In this document: one piece after another, positions 34,225-47,005 of the stretch | Numbering within the stretch: position 1 is the stretch's first letter | Layout: each line of letters opens with the position of its first letter | Assembly: GCF_900964775.1 (NCBI RefSeq) | Contig: NC_041826.1 | Location: forward strand, 22,472,612-22,536,611 | Length of the DNA: 64,000 nt | Source of the DNA: Scleropages formosus | Taxonomy: Eukaryota; Chordata; Actinopteri; Osteoglossiformes; Osteoglossidae | Reading direction: 5' to 3' | Program-made: the position numbers and the translations under genes | The notes under the pieces: generated by a model | Told to the model about the DNA's origin: nothing | The model's database searches: none | What the model saw: the letters and a program-made list of their open reading frames with translations, nothing else

Positions 34225-37200
34225 TTACTTTTTAAACATGTCTTGGAGGGGACCGGGGAGATATTTCATGACGGTGTCCATGATGCTCTCCTCTTCTTCC
34301 TCTTCATCCCCACAGCCAGCAGGTACAGCCTTCTTTGGCCGGGTAAGGCTCCCCTCGGAGGCCTGCTCCATAGCGGCCTGGGCCTCTGCCTCCGCGTCCT
34401 CCCGCTTCTTGATGCCGTACTGCAAGGAGAGCTGCGGTTAGATGGTGCCTCCATATCATCCCACAGCATACACGGGGAGATTCCAAAAACTCACAGTACC
34501 TACAGATAAGTCACTCCGAGACTTTCTTACCTTGAAAGCCATCTATACCGACACTGTTCCTTCGCATATGCGGTCCATGCGGCACAGCCAGGCCATGTCA
34601 GCTCTAGGACGTCATCATATGCAAGGCGGCAACAAACTGACCTACTAGTTTTCTTTCTACTTCCAAATTATGGAATCCAAATTCAAACAGCACCCCTTCA
34701 AAAATTAAAAAAAAAAAAAAAAAAGAAAAAGAAAATCCAAAAGACTTTCAACTGAGGCGACAAAAATAAAGTGAGACGAAAAGACGACGCCGACTCAACT
34801 CCGAACGGTAAAGGAACACAAACAGCAACCGCTATCGCAGACCAACAATTCCAAACTCATTTATGAATTCAAAGCCTCCGACATCAAAAAGCCAACTTTC
34901 CTCCTTGTTGTTTACTCATTTGGCTTCTTATTTTTTCCAGAAAGCTTTCTCCCAAAGCAGATTTCGAAGTTATGTTTCTGTGTTTGTTCACTGAGCAGCT
35001 TCATAGGGATTTACTCATTTATGCAGCAGGGTAACTTTTACTGTATCAGCCCACGGACTTTCTCAGCACTGCAAACTGTCAGTGAACATTTACATCATGT
35101 TAGACCCTTCACTCTTATACCTGTAAAATGCTCCATACATGTAAAGATGTTTAAAATTGCTAAGAAGAGAAACACGCCCTATCCAGAACCTTCAATGTGC
35201 ACACACACATTGAGTGAAACCGCTTGTCCCAAGCGGGGCTGCAGCGAGCCGGAGCCTAAACCGGCAACACGGGGCGCAAGGCTGGAGGGGGAGAGGACGC
35301 ACCCAGGACGGGACGCCGGTCCATCGCGAGGCGCCCCAAGCGGGACTCGAACCCCAAACCCACCAAAGAGCGGGACTCGGCCAAACCCGTCGCGCCTCCA
35401 AACCCTCGCACCTTCAATGCCGTTGACCGAATAATCACATAAACATGTCCGCTGCTCGTGAGCTACAGGCCGATTTCAATTTTTTATCTAGACAGTAAAT
35501 AAAAGATTAATAAAACAAATGTCCCTCGGTTTATTTTTAAAAAAATTCTAAAACATATGTCGACACAGGCACACCTCACTGTTTACAGGACACCTTCCAA
35601 TAACGAAAAACCTCACAATACAGTTTTACATTTATGTTTATTCATTTTCCATATATTACAGGTTGGCCAATTGTTAATATACTGTAGTATTGCTTGCTTA
35701 CCTTTCCGCAGCTGTCAGTTTTGCTCTTATTTATGATCACATACCTTGTCCCTTATGCCCTGGCGGATGACTTCTCGTTCTGCTTCCATCTTTGCGTATT
35801 TGGCCTTCCGTTCCTCCTCCTGCTGTCTCAGAGCCTCCTGCCTCTCCTCCTCCTTCTCCTTCTCCGCTTCAGGGTCCTTGTCCTCCTCCCCACCAAGCAT
35901 CTTCCCCATGTCTTTGGTGGCCCCTTTGCGTGACACAAAACAAGGCCGTGTGCGAGAGCTCTGCCACGTCGACACGTCTGTTGTGCGCGTGCCGTGATAA
36001 CGCTTGATGCATGTGACATTATTCCTTCCACGTAAAGTGTTTTATTTATAAAGATCCGAAAGACTATTTAAGCCGGTTTACACTATTTTAGTGAGCTGGA
36101 GTCCGTTTGCAGGGTTACATTGCAGTGATCACTATAAGACCTGCTTTGCAAGTTTACTAGTGTAATTGTGTGTGTGTGTGTGTGTGTAGACGCACTTTGC
36201 ATAAGCAGTATTTTGAATATTGTGGAACATATATAGAATAGCAGCAGTTTGGCTTCCGGGCTCCGTACATTGGGTTGGATGAACATATTAACCATGTTTA
36301 CCCATGCAAATTAAGCCTAAGTTGTATTTATTTGCTATGGCAAAAAATTGCATAACATATTTTGTAGGTATGTGTTCTGTTTGCGATTTAGGACAGACCA
36401 CTGTACTCTGCTGCATTTCACTCCACTATGCTGTAATGCTATTGAGATTCTGTTTCACAGTGCTTTGTGGTGGTTTTCGTTATTAACTCTGCACGAGCTG
36501 TATTATATTATAATATAAATATTCTGTTGTGGGGGGGGGCGCGGTGGTGCAGTGGGTTGGACCAGGTCCTGCTCTCCCGCGGGTCTGGGGTTCGGGTCCC
36601 ACTTGGGGTGCCTTGCGACGGACTGGCGTCCCGTCCTGGGTGTGTCCCCTCCCCCTCCGGCCTTGTGCCCTGTGTTGCCGGCTTAGGCTCCGGTTCCCCG
36701 CGACCCCGTATGGGACAAGCAGTTCCGAAAATGTGTGTGTGTGTGTATTCTGTTGTGTTTTTTTTTTTTTGCTCCATTGAATTAGCAACGTCAGAAAAAG
36801 AGCCCCATTATAGTTCAGTGTCCTGTCTGAGACACAATAACAATAAACGATAAGAAATGCGTTGCAGAGCTTTTTCCCACCTCGCCCACAAGCTCCCAGC
36901 TGCTGCATCCCTACAACCTTTGCAACACTTAATATCACAAATACGCACAACATGGACATTAAAATTCGCCTCACTTATACTAAAAGTTCACCTTCTGCTA
37001 CGTAAAGGCTGAAATCGTATCAGACCTTTTTTCACCTTCACTAAGACACTGATTCCAACAAAATTTTCCTGAAAATTAAAATAAACTATTGTCAGGAAAA
37101 TCATTCTGAATAAAAACCTTTCATCGCTTCGGTTTCATTAAGTGTTCGCACCCTTTATAACGGGGGTTCTAACAATGCTCAGACGTAACCAGTCACGCTG

Positions 37201-40071
37201 CAGATTACGCACAGAGAATTTTCCTTCGTCTGACATCAGCTGCGGTGATTCTGATCGGCCATAAATAAGATCTGCTGCTCCTGCAGAATTTCCCTGAAGG
37301 ATTCTTGGTTGCATAACGTAGAGCTCCATAAGTAGCTGATAAAAGGGGGCACCTCAAGGACGTTTAAGATAAAAATGGGCCATCACTCATACTGACTGGG
37401 AAATTGAAGACATTCTGCAAACTCCGTCCAAGCCATTCAGCTGAGAAATGTGGATTTTACAACATTCTCAATATGTCCAGAGAGGGACACCGGAGCACGT
37501 TCTCAGCGGCTGCCCAAGAGCCAAAAGCGAGGGCCGCTATCATTGTTGTGATGAGCAGGTGCTCAGAGGTGCGGCACAGTCGAACCCGAGTTAGGGAGGG
37601 AAGGGTGAAAGAGCAGAATCATAATCATAGTACCAGTTCAGTGCTATTGCTAAGGGTACGATACCGACGGTTGACGGTCAACTCGGGAAGGCAACTTAGG
37701 AACGCAGAGGTTCTAAGATCAGCCACCGTCCTGCTCTCTGAAGCTCCTGGACAGGTTGCCTTGTTAGAGCTTACAGTCCCATTGGAATAATACATGGAGG
37801 AGGTCAATGAGGTGAACAAGATCATGTATGAGGCTGGAGGCCAAAGTGTGTGTCCATCACAGTAGCAAAGTTGGAGTGTGTTGGGTTTTACAGGCAATTA
37901 GAGCCAGTAGGCCATCACAGCTACATACCAAAAAGTGTCTTTTATTTGGGTTTCAAAAGCTCCCTTTTACACGTTTTACACAGTTTTTTTAAGTACGAAG
38001 ATAGAAGATACATAAGATACTATTATAGCAGCACATCTGAGCGGAGTGTCATGATCTCACACTAAATCACACGGCGCTGCAAACACGAGAAGAAGCTCAT
38101 AAAGCAACGAAGGACTGTCTTTGACCCTTTTTAAACAGCACTTGTAATGTTTTAACTTTGTTGTTATTATGCAGTCTTTATACCTGCTTGCAGACTGCTT
38201 CAAAGCTGCAGAGCAACTGCACGACTAACACAGTGACATTTTTCCCTAAATACATCACTGAGCAGTTGAAAGCTGCACAGCAACTGTGTTGTCTAGGGAG
38301 AAACTAGTTTTCTCTAAAAACTGCTGGTTGGACAAGTGGATTTCTTTCATTTATCATATTTATTGCCTCGGGGGGCACGGTGGTCCAGCGAGTTTGGCCA
38401 GGTCCTGCTTTCTGGTGGGTCTGGGCTTCGAGTCCCGCTTGGGGTGCTTTGTGATGGACTGACGTCCCGTCCTGGGTGTGTCCCTTCACCCTGTGTTGCC
38501 TGGTTAGGGTCCGGCTCACAGCGACCCAGACAGTGCGTGCACGTGTGTTATTTACTGCCCACAGTTTTTATGACCGTTTCCCTCATTCAGCTGTTTTGTG
38601 ACAGTGTACACCTATACCTCATGTTACAAACATTAAAGTTACAAATTTTCAAAGATGCAAGCATTTCAGGGTCTATTCATTTCGATCGTTTGTGAAATTT
38701 CCTGTTGCAGACTGAAAAAAGGCACAGGGTTCGAGCAGCGCATATACACTGCAGCAGTGATGCACGACATAAGACCAATGAGATGTCCGATGAGTACATA
38801 AACGCAGTTTCTTTGCAGACAAAGACGAGAAGTGCAGATCTGAGAGCTCAAGTGCACCAGTTCACCATTGACCAAGTCCTGAAATGTGCCGGACGAGTGA
38901 CCGAGAGCTGCGTCCACTAAAGGGCAGTTCAGCGAACGCAGCCACTGCCACACTTCTCTGTGGCACGTGTTAACAGGATGCTTTACTGATGCAACCGCAT
39001 TTTACAGCAATTTGGAAAAATATGAAGTGTGAAACATTACGACTCCACATGTTACACTCATTACTCAAGAAAATATATTCCTTTTATGTAACTGTGTTAA
39101 AGAAATTAAAAGAAGGGATGAAACTGCATAGTTGCCCGAAAAACAAAACGACACTGAGATATTGGGCCTGTGCTGGAGAGTCTGGGCAGTAAAATTTCTG
39201 TCCTATACTGTCTAACAAGTAGAATTAGTAGATGATTCACAGTGCCTTGTTCCACTCATTCGAGTAGCTTGTGTCCCTCATTCGAGTGGCTTGTGCCCCT
39301 CATTTGTGTGCATTGCGCCCCTCCTTTGAGTGCCTTGTGTCCCTCATTCCTCATTCGAGTGCCTTGTGTCCTCATTCCTCATTTGTGTGCCTTGTGCCCC
39401 TCATTCGAGTAACTTGTGTCCCTCATTCGAGTGGCTTGTGCCCCTCATCCGAGTGCTTTGTTTCTCTCATTTGTGTGCCTTGTGTCCCTCAGTCCTCATT
39501 AAGTGACTTCTGCCCCTCATCTCTATAGGACAATTATCTCTATGGAAACACGTTAGCATCTATTGAAATATTATGCATTATTATTATTGTATTATCTACA
39601 ATATCACATACTTTCTGTTATATTATTGCATGATTCAATTTGTGTTACATTTCATTCTTTGCATAATGAAGTAACTGGACTGTATCAGTGGAGTGGTAGA
39701 AGTCTCATTTTCCACCGTATGTCGAGGTCACTGAAAAGTTAAGCCTCCGAACCGTTTCCTCGCAACACGATCCATTTACACCGCGTGACTGTTTTTTTAT
39801 GGAAAAACTGTCATTTTACTGCCGACTGCTAACCGTTACGAGGAAATAAACCGCTTAAAATGCCATGATTTGTCACGTTCTCAGGTCCTCCTTTCAGCTG
39901 CAGCCTAAAAGACGCGACCGCCGTTTTCTTACGCGGAAAAACACTTTCGACTTGTTGTCCCAGAATAAAAATAAATCCTCGGTGCGGCACAGAGTGACGC
40001 GCGCGACGCGCACGCAGAGCGGGGTGAGAAACGAACGTACCTCCGAGCGCCTGTTTCACGATGAAGTTCAT
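34225..40071 (-). CDS. cplx2: Complexin, CPLX2-type
   Basis: Three coding exons on the minus strand join in phase: 40071-40041, 35923-35745 and 34419-34225. They give 134 residues, the exact length of complexin-1/2. Complexins clamp and then promote SNARE-driven synaptic vesicle fusion. Visible parts are the N-terminus [11 protein letters not shown], the accessory region [20 protein letters not shown] and the central SNARE-binding helix (about 49-71, [20 protein letters not shown]). The C-terminal part has [20 protein letters not shown] and ends [24 protein letters not shown] and DMFKK point to CPLX2 rather than CPLX1 (DMLKK). There is no C-terminal CAAX box as in CPLX3/4. The first coding exon continues 5' as UTR to an acceptor at 40108; the non-coding first exon is not located. 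A second fish paralogue (cplx2l) cannot be excluded. Confidence 0.93.
35198..35409 (-). repeat. tRNA-derived SINE, family A
   Basis: In complexin intron 3 (by coding exons, intron 2), same strand as the gene. Perfect 10-bp target-site duplication ACCTTCAATG at 35188-35197 and 35410-35419. The sense tail is a short TG run. Confidence 0.92.
36532..36745 (+). repeat. tRNA-derived SINE, family A
   Basis: Sense copy in a complexin intron, with a 12-bp direct repeat TATTCTGTTGTG at 36520-36531 and 36746-36757 and a short TG tail. Near-consensus, so probably young. Confidence 0.93.
37395..37930 (+). mobile_element. LINE fragment with endonuclease-like C-terminal region
   Basis: The frame around 37645-37790 encodes [20 protein letters not shown] followed by ELTVPLE. 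This is like the C-terminal nuclease-type end (RPD...ELTVP) of fish LINEs that use a restriction-like endonuclease. Upstream, about 37480-37550, a frame-shifted stretch reads like the [11 protein letters not shown] zinc-knuckle motif of the same proteins. Frames are interrupted and no other part of the element is nearby. Family (R2/R4/NeSL-like) is from memory. Confidence 0.55.
38370..38548 (+). repeat. tRNA-derived SINE, family A, deleted copy
   Basis: Sense copy with a deletion in the CCCTCCCCCTCCGGCC block. It runs from GGGGGCACGGTGGTCCAGCG to CAGCGACCCAGACAGTG, and a short CACGTGTG replaces the tail. Confidence 0.85.
39241..39525. repeat. Minisatellite, about 22-bp unit
   Basis: Roughly a dozen degenerate copies of a unit like CGAGTGGCTTGTGCCCCTC plus ATT. 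Alternating sub-types have TTGTGTGCC or TCGAGTGCC. Lies in the complexin intron. Confidence 0.85.
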
Positions 40072-40614
40072 GGCGATCGATGTCCAGCGCTGCGGAGCGA
40101 CTCTTTATCTGGAAGAGGGAAAAGCGCAAAAGGAACGAACGAACACACACACACACACACACACAAACACACACAGTGAGTGTAAAAGTACACATCGCAG
40201 TGGGCAGCACAGCTTCACCTCCGTTTTCCGAATGGTAATAACTATTATAATAACTAATTATTTGTAGCAACAAAAACATGTGTAAAGACTAATAACATTT
40301 CATATCTGCTTTTTTTATTTTTACATATTACAGTTTGAGGTCAGTCTTTTTTATTTAAATTTCCTTTGATCGGACACACATAATAATCACAATTTCCTAA
40401 GGAACTTCTCAGGTTCCGGACACAATGAATAATATTCACAAGTGACACAAAGAAAGACACTGGGGACACGACCCGACCCCCCCTCGCGTCTCCACCTGAT
40501 CGTGATTTATTCATAATATTCCGTGACGGCGCTACAGTCAGAAATATTCACACCCTTCGAGCACATTTTCCAAAAAAAAAGCACCTTTAGAACCGATGTC
40601 TACAGTCGGAGCAA

Positions 40615-40850
40615 AACGCGCCACCGCGTGGACGCTAAAGCACCAATACTGGGTGTGTGTGTGTCTGTGTGTGTCTGTGTGTGTACCAAAATGTGTACCA
40701 ATGTGTGTGTGTGTGTGTGTGTGTGTGGGGGGGGGGAGTGGTAGGTTTACCGTACCCGCTTTTGAGTCCACCCGAAAATGGCCCCCCAACCCCTCCAGCC
40801 CGGTATTGCCGCACACCTCACCTGTGTGTGTGTGTGTGTGTGTGTATGAC
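40615..40850. repeat. (TG)n and G-run cluster
   Basis: Interrupted TG tracts at about 40650-40685, 40703-40727 (followed by G9) and 40821-40846. Probably simple-sequence decay; no SINE body attached. Confidence 0.8.
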
Positions 40851-40959
40851 CGCCTCCAGCTCCTCCGGTGGTCAAATTTTGACCCGACGAGCTCTTGACC
40901 TGTACCGGTTACGTACCGTCCAGGTGTGTAAAGTTCACACGACGACATTTGGTCCCCAC

Positions 40960-41800
40960 CACGACCGTCCCCGGAAAACAACCCGGGGGTGTGAGTGGGG
41001 GTTGGGGGTTGGGGGGGGGGGGTGAACATGAGCTACTGTACAGAAGAAGCGCAGAATAAATGAAACGAGGTAAGCAAGCAGCGCGAGGGGAGACCCCCCC
41101 CCCCCCACAATCCGCGCGGCCGGATCGCCCACAAATACCTGCGAGGTGCACGCGGGTTCCGGGGGTCCACGATCCAAGGCTCCCCGTCGAGGTCAGCACG
41201 CGCACATGCGGCGATCTCTCTCGGCTGTCCAGCTCATCTCATCTCCGTACGCCGTTTCCAGGTGCTGAGGCGGAGGGAGGGGGGGTGCGGCGCGCCGAGC
41301 GCGATCCCGCGCTCACTCAGTTCGGACCAGCAGCTACGGGCATCCGGGGTACGGAGCGTGACGGAGCGTGACGGAGCGTGTCCAAGTTCCCGGGCACGGA
41401 GCAAGAAAAAAAATGGCCAAGGGACAAAATCGGGGCAGCTTTTGTAGGGCCGGACGCATCACGCGGGCGCGTCCCCCTGCTGCGCGCGTCCTGCAGGCTG
41501 CTCTCGTTCTCCTCCGAGTGTTTACGGCGTCACCATGGCGGAGCGCGCGCGCGCGCGCCCGCCCGCGAACACTTTAATACCGGCTGGAGGCGGGTGGCAC
41601 GTGCGCGCGAGGGGCTTTTCGGGGGCTCTGCTCGGGGATCACTGTCCCCTTCGTGTAGCAGCAGACACGACCTCCAGCACTGGCCCGGGGTCTGGGGGGC
41701 TGGGTTAGGGTTGGGGGGGCGCGCCGGTGCTGACGAGAGGGGCGACGTGTCACTTCCAAACGCCCTGCTCCTCCGGCCTCAGTGTTTTACGTTTAAAAGA
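40960..41800 (-). promoter_or_regulatory. CpG-rich region upstream of complexin coding exons
   Basis: Dense CpG, GC-box-like strings, a perfect (GC)n run near 41546-41559 and three copies of GTGACGGAGC (about 41358-41387). It lies about 1 kb upstream of the 5' UTR acceptor of complexin, so a first exon and promoter here is likely but no start site or donor was fixed. The plus-strand open frames through it do not resemble proteins. Confidence 0.45.
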
Positions 41801-41817
41801 GCAGTGAACACACAGTG

Positions 41818-41980
41818 GGGGGGCACACTGTGTGGCAGGTCTGGGGTTCGAGTTCTGCTTGGGGTGCCTTGCGGTGGACTGGCATCCTGTCCCGGGTGTG
41901 TCCCCCCCCAGCCCTGTGCCCTCTGTTGCTGGGTTAGGCTCCAGCTATCCACAACCCTGCTCGGGAAGAGCGGTTGCAGA

Positions 41981-42012
<32 letters not shown>
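41818..42012 (+). repeat. tRNA-derived SINE, family A
   Basis: Sense copy lacking the A-box end: GGTCTGGGGTTCGAGTTCTG to GAGCGGTTGCAGACAGTG and a (TG)n tail. Imperfect direct repeats GAACACACAGTG and GAACACATAGTG flank it. Confidence 0.85.
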
Positions 42013-42013
<1 letters not shown>

Positions 42014-43298
42014 AGAACACATAGTGGACGTGAACACAGAGTTCAGACACCAGTCCACGGTCGTGATGCACCGACCAAAGACCGAGGTTCTTGGAACATC
42101 TGTGACCTGGATTGTTTGTCTCACGCTTTCACTGGGAAGTTGGACTGGACACTATTTTTGTGACTTTCCATATCAAGTGAAAAATATCAGCCCGTTGCAA
42201 GTATTAAAGTACCTTAGTGGTACAGTGATGCTCTGCGCTTGAGCGCTTTGCTGTTGTGCTTTGGAGGCACTCATCTCTCACAGGAGCCACATCGCTTCCT
42301 CGCGCAGCAACGCCTCGTGATGACGGCCGTCTCATCGTCTCCCCGCTCTCGCACCATACGGAGCACCGCCGGAACACGTCCTGCTGCCGAGATTTTGGCC
42401 GGACAGTCGCCGATAGAGAGACTCTCCTCGTGAGTATTGGTCTGACCGTGGTTCGACTGAGGTTCAGACCCTTAGAAATGGCTGCGTAACCCTGTCCAGG
42501 CCCTCGGGCTTCAGCAGCTTTTCTCCAGAGGTCTTCAGAAACATCCTTAGACCATTGCAGGATGTGTCTCTATGAATCTCTGCTCATGGTATTCAAACAG
42601 CTCACTAATTACCCCCTTAATTGGGCTGAAATTGGAGGGGGGGGGGACACCGACTGGACATTTCATCACCTTCCGCACCAGGGAATGACAGAAAAATAAC
42701 ACCGGTGTCACTTTTCCTCTCTCAGGCTCCATGATCACTTTTCCACACCACTGCGTACTTATTATTCTGCACTTTCTCTTCTTAAACTTGCGGTTCTCTT
42801 CATGTCTGCGGGTGACGGACTGAAATTTTCAGCGCAATGTTTGCTGGGATTTCAAACGACCGTCGGCGCCGAGCGACGCGTCACAAACGCCGATTGTTCC
42901 AACAACGGTGACAAACGGAGTTGTTTAAGCAGGTGGAACAAACGTTCGGTACTTTTACCGCACGTCCAGATGCGCAGTGGAGTTGGATGGTATTAGTTCT
43001 TATTGACTGAGGGCGCAAGTTGTGAGAGCGTGCCGGGCAAAGTGCATGCTGGGAGATTTACGGCCTCCCGCCCGGCGCGTCAACGCGGTTCCCCACTCTT
43101 CAACGCTCGCCGTACATTCTGCTGACTCGGCACTCAGCCCAACAGCTGGGCCGCTTCCAAGCTACGCACTGCAGTGGAGAGACCCCCAGGGGTGTGGGGG
43201 GAGGGGAGGAGGGGGGGCACGTCTCTTTCTTTTAGAAATGTGCTGCGCCATTCCGTAAAGGAAATGTTGGTTTCCGCCTCAGTGGGAAATACAGGACC

Positions 43299-43341
<43 letters not shown>

Positions 43342-44770
43342 AGACACTGAGCTGTGCTCAGCGTACAGGACTGTTATTAGGAGTACGGTTTGCGACACAC
43401 ACACACACACACACTTCAAAGGATCTGCACCTGCAACGATCGTGTTGATCTCTATTCGAGTCGGGTATCAAAACACGCTTCTTTCGGACTCACCGTGCGT
43501 CCCATAAACATGCACTATGTCATCTGTTTAGAAATTATAATGTTATTGTTATATATTATATAATTATGTATTTTTACATTGTAATTTAGAAACCATTCGC
43601 AGCTACTGATGTAAAGTACACTGGTTTACACTCTCTCCTTTTGTTGGTGCACTGTGCTGCTGTGCTGTGTTGTTCTCGTGATGTGCGTCGCTGCGGAGAA
43701 AAGTGTGCGCTGAATGAGTGTCGTCGTAATTGTAATTGCAATTGCAATTGCAATGTCCTCCAGAACACTGACCCAGAAGCGGACAGCAGCCCCTACCGAA
43801 GGTGAGATTTTCAGTAAACACAGAATGTTTCCTCCTTCCGTGACGGAAAGTGAGCGTCACTACAGTGTAACTCTAACGACTTTGGGTCGTAGATCCTCAC
43901 CACGGAGGATTTCTAACCGTTCGTATTTGACTCCGCCCATCGTCTCAGTGCACATTGTGGAGATTTGAAAGTGACCGAAAACTCAAGGTTTGGCTCGGTG
44001 CGGTCGATCGGCTCGTCTTTCCTCCGCGTCTCCCAGGAGACGGCAGCGACGCACCACGAGAGCCACCGACCGCTTTGACCCCCCCGGTGACCTGTCCTGT
44101 AGGGGCCCGCAGCTGGTCCTCTAAACACAGCAGTGAAACACAGCCCTGCATCTCACACACCTGGAGAAGTGACCCCGGCGTGACGGTTTGAGGCTCCACC
44201 ACCTCTGCGCCCCCACCCTCCCGTCACGGGAATCCACAGGATGCGGAGCCTCACGCTCCTGCAGCACTTTGCAGTCGTCACTCCCCCCCCCCCCCCCACG
44301 GTCGATGACAGAGTCCTGCAATGCAGCAGACCTGTAACCGAACCCTGGGAGGACGAGCGCTGGGGCTCCTGCAGAGCGCTACCCCGAGCTGCTGGTCACG
44401 TGACCACACGTGGGGGAGGGTCGCGCTGCGCAAACGGGCCGCTCTTCGCTCCTCCTTCCGCACGATGCTCGTTTCGCAGCGCAGCATCAGTCATTTGTGA
44501 TCCGCAGTCATAACCGCGCAATCTGTCCGCCCAGCGGCGACGCTCCGGACGCCAAGGGGTCGAACCTTCCAGCTCTGTGTCACGCTGACTTTGAGAATCC
44601 AAACAAAGGAAGAGACTATGAACGCAGTGTGCGTGTGTGCTGCCTGCAGCAGAGCACTGCAGCGCAGCATTGAAGTTCGCTCCAAATCTACAATCATAGC
44701 TCCGGTTGAGGGACGAGTCTCCGGTATTTTTACTGTATTTAGTGACGTTGCTGGCAGCGGCTTCCATTGT
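42013..44770. other. Intergenic, no gene recognised
   Basis: Several CpG-richer patches (42840-43240 and 44000-44560), a TG tract at 43301-43338, an AC tract near 43395-43415 and an E-box GGTCACGTGACC at 44394-44405. No protein family recognised on either strand; possible regulatory DNA. Confidence 0.4.
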
Positions 44771-44774
44771 TAAA

Positions 44775-44901
44775 ACAGCAGGGTAATTTTACTGGAGCAA
44801 TTTAGGTTAAGTACCTTGCTCAAGCTGGAGGTGAGAGTCGAACCTGTGACCTTTGGGGCCAAAGGCAACCGCTCTAATCACTACATTACCAGCTGTCCCA
44901 G
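44775..44901 (-). repeat. tRNA-derived SINE, family B, partial
   Basis: Antisense: GGGTAATTTTACTGGAGCAA, CTTGCTCAAGCTGGAGGTGA, B-box complement GAGTCGAACCTGTGACC and CACTACATTACCAGCTGTCC. Confidence 0.82.
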
Positions 44902-45239
44902 CTTTTTGAAAGGATATAAAAGATGCCTGGATGTTGAATGTTTTTCATCTTTACTGGAAAAGTGTCACTTAGAGCTGCAAGTCAGGCTTTCGTTCACCAG
45001 CACCACGTGGGACGGTCAACGCGCTCATCTCACAGGGCACCAAACATGCTGCTACAGGCCAAACCGAGTTGAGCATGGTCACGAGACCCAAGCAGCGGAA
45101 CTGAGGATGAGTCAAGGTCCCCGTCACTGTCACCACCGCCGAGGCCGATTGCCCTCCCATTTCAGAGCAGAGCGCCTCCTAGTGGCACGAGACGGCAGCG
45201 CGGTCTGCAATGGGACGCGTGCGACGTTAGCAGATGAAA

Positions 45240-45400
45240 TTATTTAGCTAATGCGTTTCTGCAAAGCAACTTACAGCGTCAAGTTATTTACAATGATTTA
45301 CCCCATTTATACAGCTAGGTAACTTTTACTGGAGCAATTCAGGGTAAGGAGTTTGCTCAGGGGTGTTATAACAGGTGAGATTCAAACCTGGGAGCTGAAT
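45240..45400 (-). repeat. tRNA-derived SINE, family B, partial
   Basis: Antisense: GCGTTTCTGCAAAGCAACTT tail, CATTTATACAGCTAGGTAAC and GAGATTCAAACCTGGG. Confidence 0.75.
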
Positions 45401-46169
45401 CCCGTCCATCGGCAGCAACTGTAAAAACCCTCAGGATCAAGCCGTGAATAAAAACGCTGAATACTTTTAATTAACTTCAAAACACTGAAACTAGTTTAAA
45501 AATACTGAAGAACAGAAGCGATTCCCACCGACATATTTAATCACAGCTGCGCACTGCTCTGTCACACGTACGTTGGGTGTTCGTTGCCTTCTGGACACTT
45601 TGGGTTTTATTAGGCACACAATCAGTAACATTTTCATAGGGACACATTTACCCCTCAGAGTCTATAAAAGTCCTGGACATGGGATTGAAGCAGAAAAATA
45701 CTCCGCGAGACAGTGTAATATTTTTATTCATTTTGAGCTACAGGAAAAGCAAAACTGAAAGTATAGTAAATATCCACAAACTTTTTTTTTTTCCTTTTTT
45801 TACTGCTCACTGTTGACCAATTCATCCTTTTAAGGGAAAGAAAAAATCAGTGCTGTCATCCTGCTACTGACTCCTAACACAAATTCATTTCTTTTTAGTT
45901 TATTTTCACAGAGTGCCCTTCTCACCCCTGACGCACACAGCAGACAAGAGCTGTAAACACCGTGGAAGCGAGTTGAACCACGACGGATGCACTCTTCCAA
46001 CTGGGAACCGTTACCGCGTCTCGCCTTCCCTCGGCAGCACATTTTGGATAACGTATAGAGAAAACGCAGTAAAGTTTGCAGGAAATTGTATTTTGGAAAA
46101 TGAGTCGCTCGCACGGTTGTAACACGGGGAGCCCCGCGCGCACACACTTGTACAGAACAGTAGTGTGTG

Positions 46170-46212
<43 letters not shown>

Positions 46213-46460
46213 CGAAATAGAGAATTATTTCTTTATTCGTGGGAAGCGCAAAAAGAAAATGCATAGATAGGAGACTCACTGCTGCACCCCAGTGAAGCCG
46301 CTCTAACGGTGCTCACGCTTTTGAGTTTGTTTCTCAGAAGAATAGAAAAAATAAATCGCTATCTTAATGGGAGAGAAGGAATGACTTTGTCGGGGTCCTC
46401 GGGCGATGGCTGGGAGCAGTAGGAGTGCGGTTCTGTGCCCGGCGCGGAATCGGCGCGCCA
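45401..46460 (-). other. Region downstream of clta, 3' UTR and simple repeats
   Basis: A minus-strand AATAAA at 46232-46237 lies about 225 bases beyond the clta stop and is the likely poly(A) signal. An AC tract follows at 46163-46211. No other gene seen. Confidence 0.45.
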
Positions 46461-46962
46461 TCAGCGCGCCAGCGGAGTCTGCTTGAGGGAAATGAGCACG
46501 GAGCGCATGCGCGACACGTCCTTGGCCTGCTTCGTGGACTTGGGGTTGAAGTCGCAGAGACGTGCCACGCGCTCCCACTCCGTACCCGGGTTGTTCTCGT
46601 CCGCGTCCGACAGCAGGGCTTCCTCGGCCGCCCTGCAATCGGTAGCACAGGGGACACGCTCAGCGGGCGCGGGGAGCCACGACGCAGCCGCGACACGGCG
46701 GCGCTTGTGCCGAGGACGAAACGCTGGGGATGAGGACAGCGGCATCGCACCGACTCCTGACGCCCAGTTAGAGACCACAGCGATTTAATGAGGTCATCTC
46801 TTCTTCATGTGGCACAGGGTCCCACTATGATCAAGACTCCCAGATAGAAAGTGGACATCTCAAGCCATTCAGTAATCACTAATAATAATAATGACTCCAA
46901 ATGACAACATACAATAATTGAGGAATATTCCATTTAGCACTTAGGTAAAAATTTGGATCAAA

Positions 46963-47005
<43 letters not shown>

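Noticed and set aside
39241-39525. CRISPR-like array
   Set aside because: Units are contiguous and degenerate without unique spacers; a vertebrate minisatellite.
34225-40071. Complexin-1 or complexin-3/4
   Set aside because: [11 protein letters not shown] and the DMFKK end are CPLX2-like; there is no CAAX box as in CPLX3/4.
41378-42163. 261-codon plus-strand open frame
   Set aside because: It runs from a CpG-rich region through a complete SINE and its TG tail; composition explains the lack of stops.
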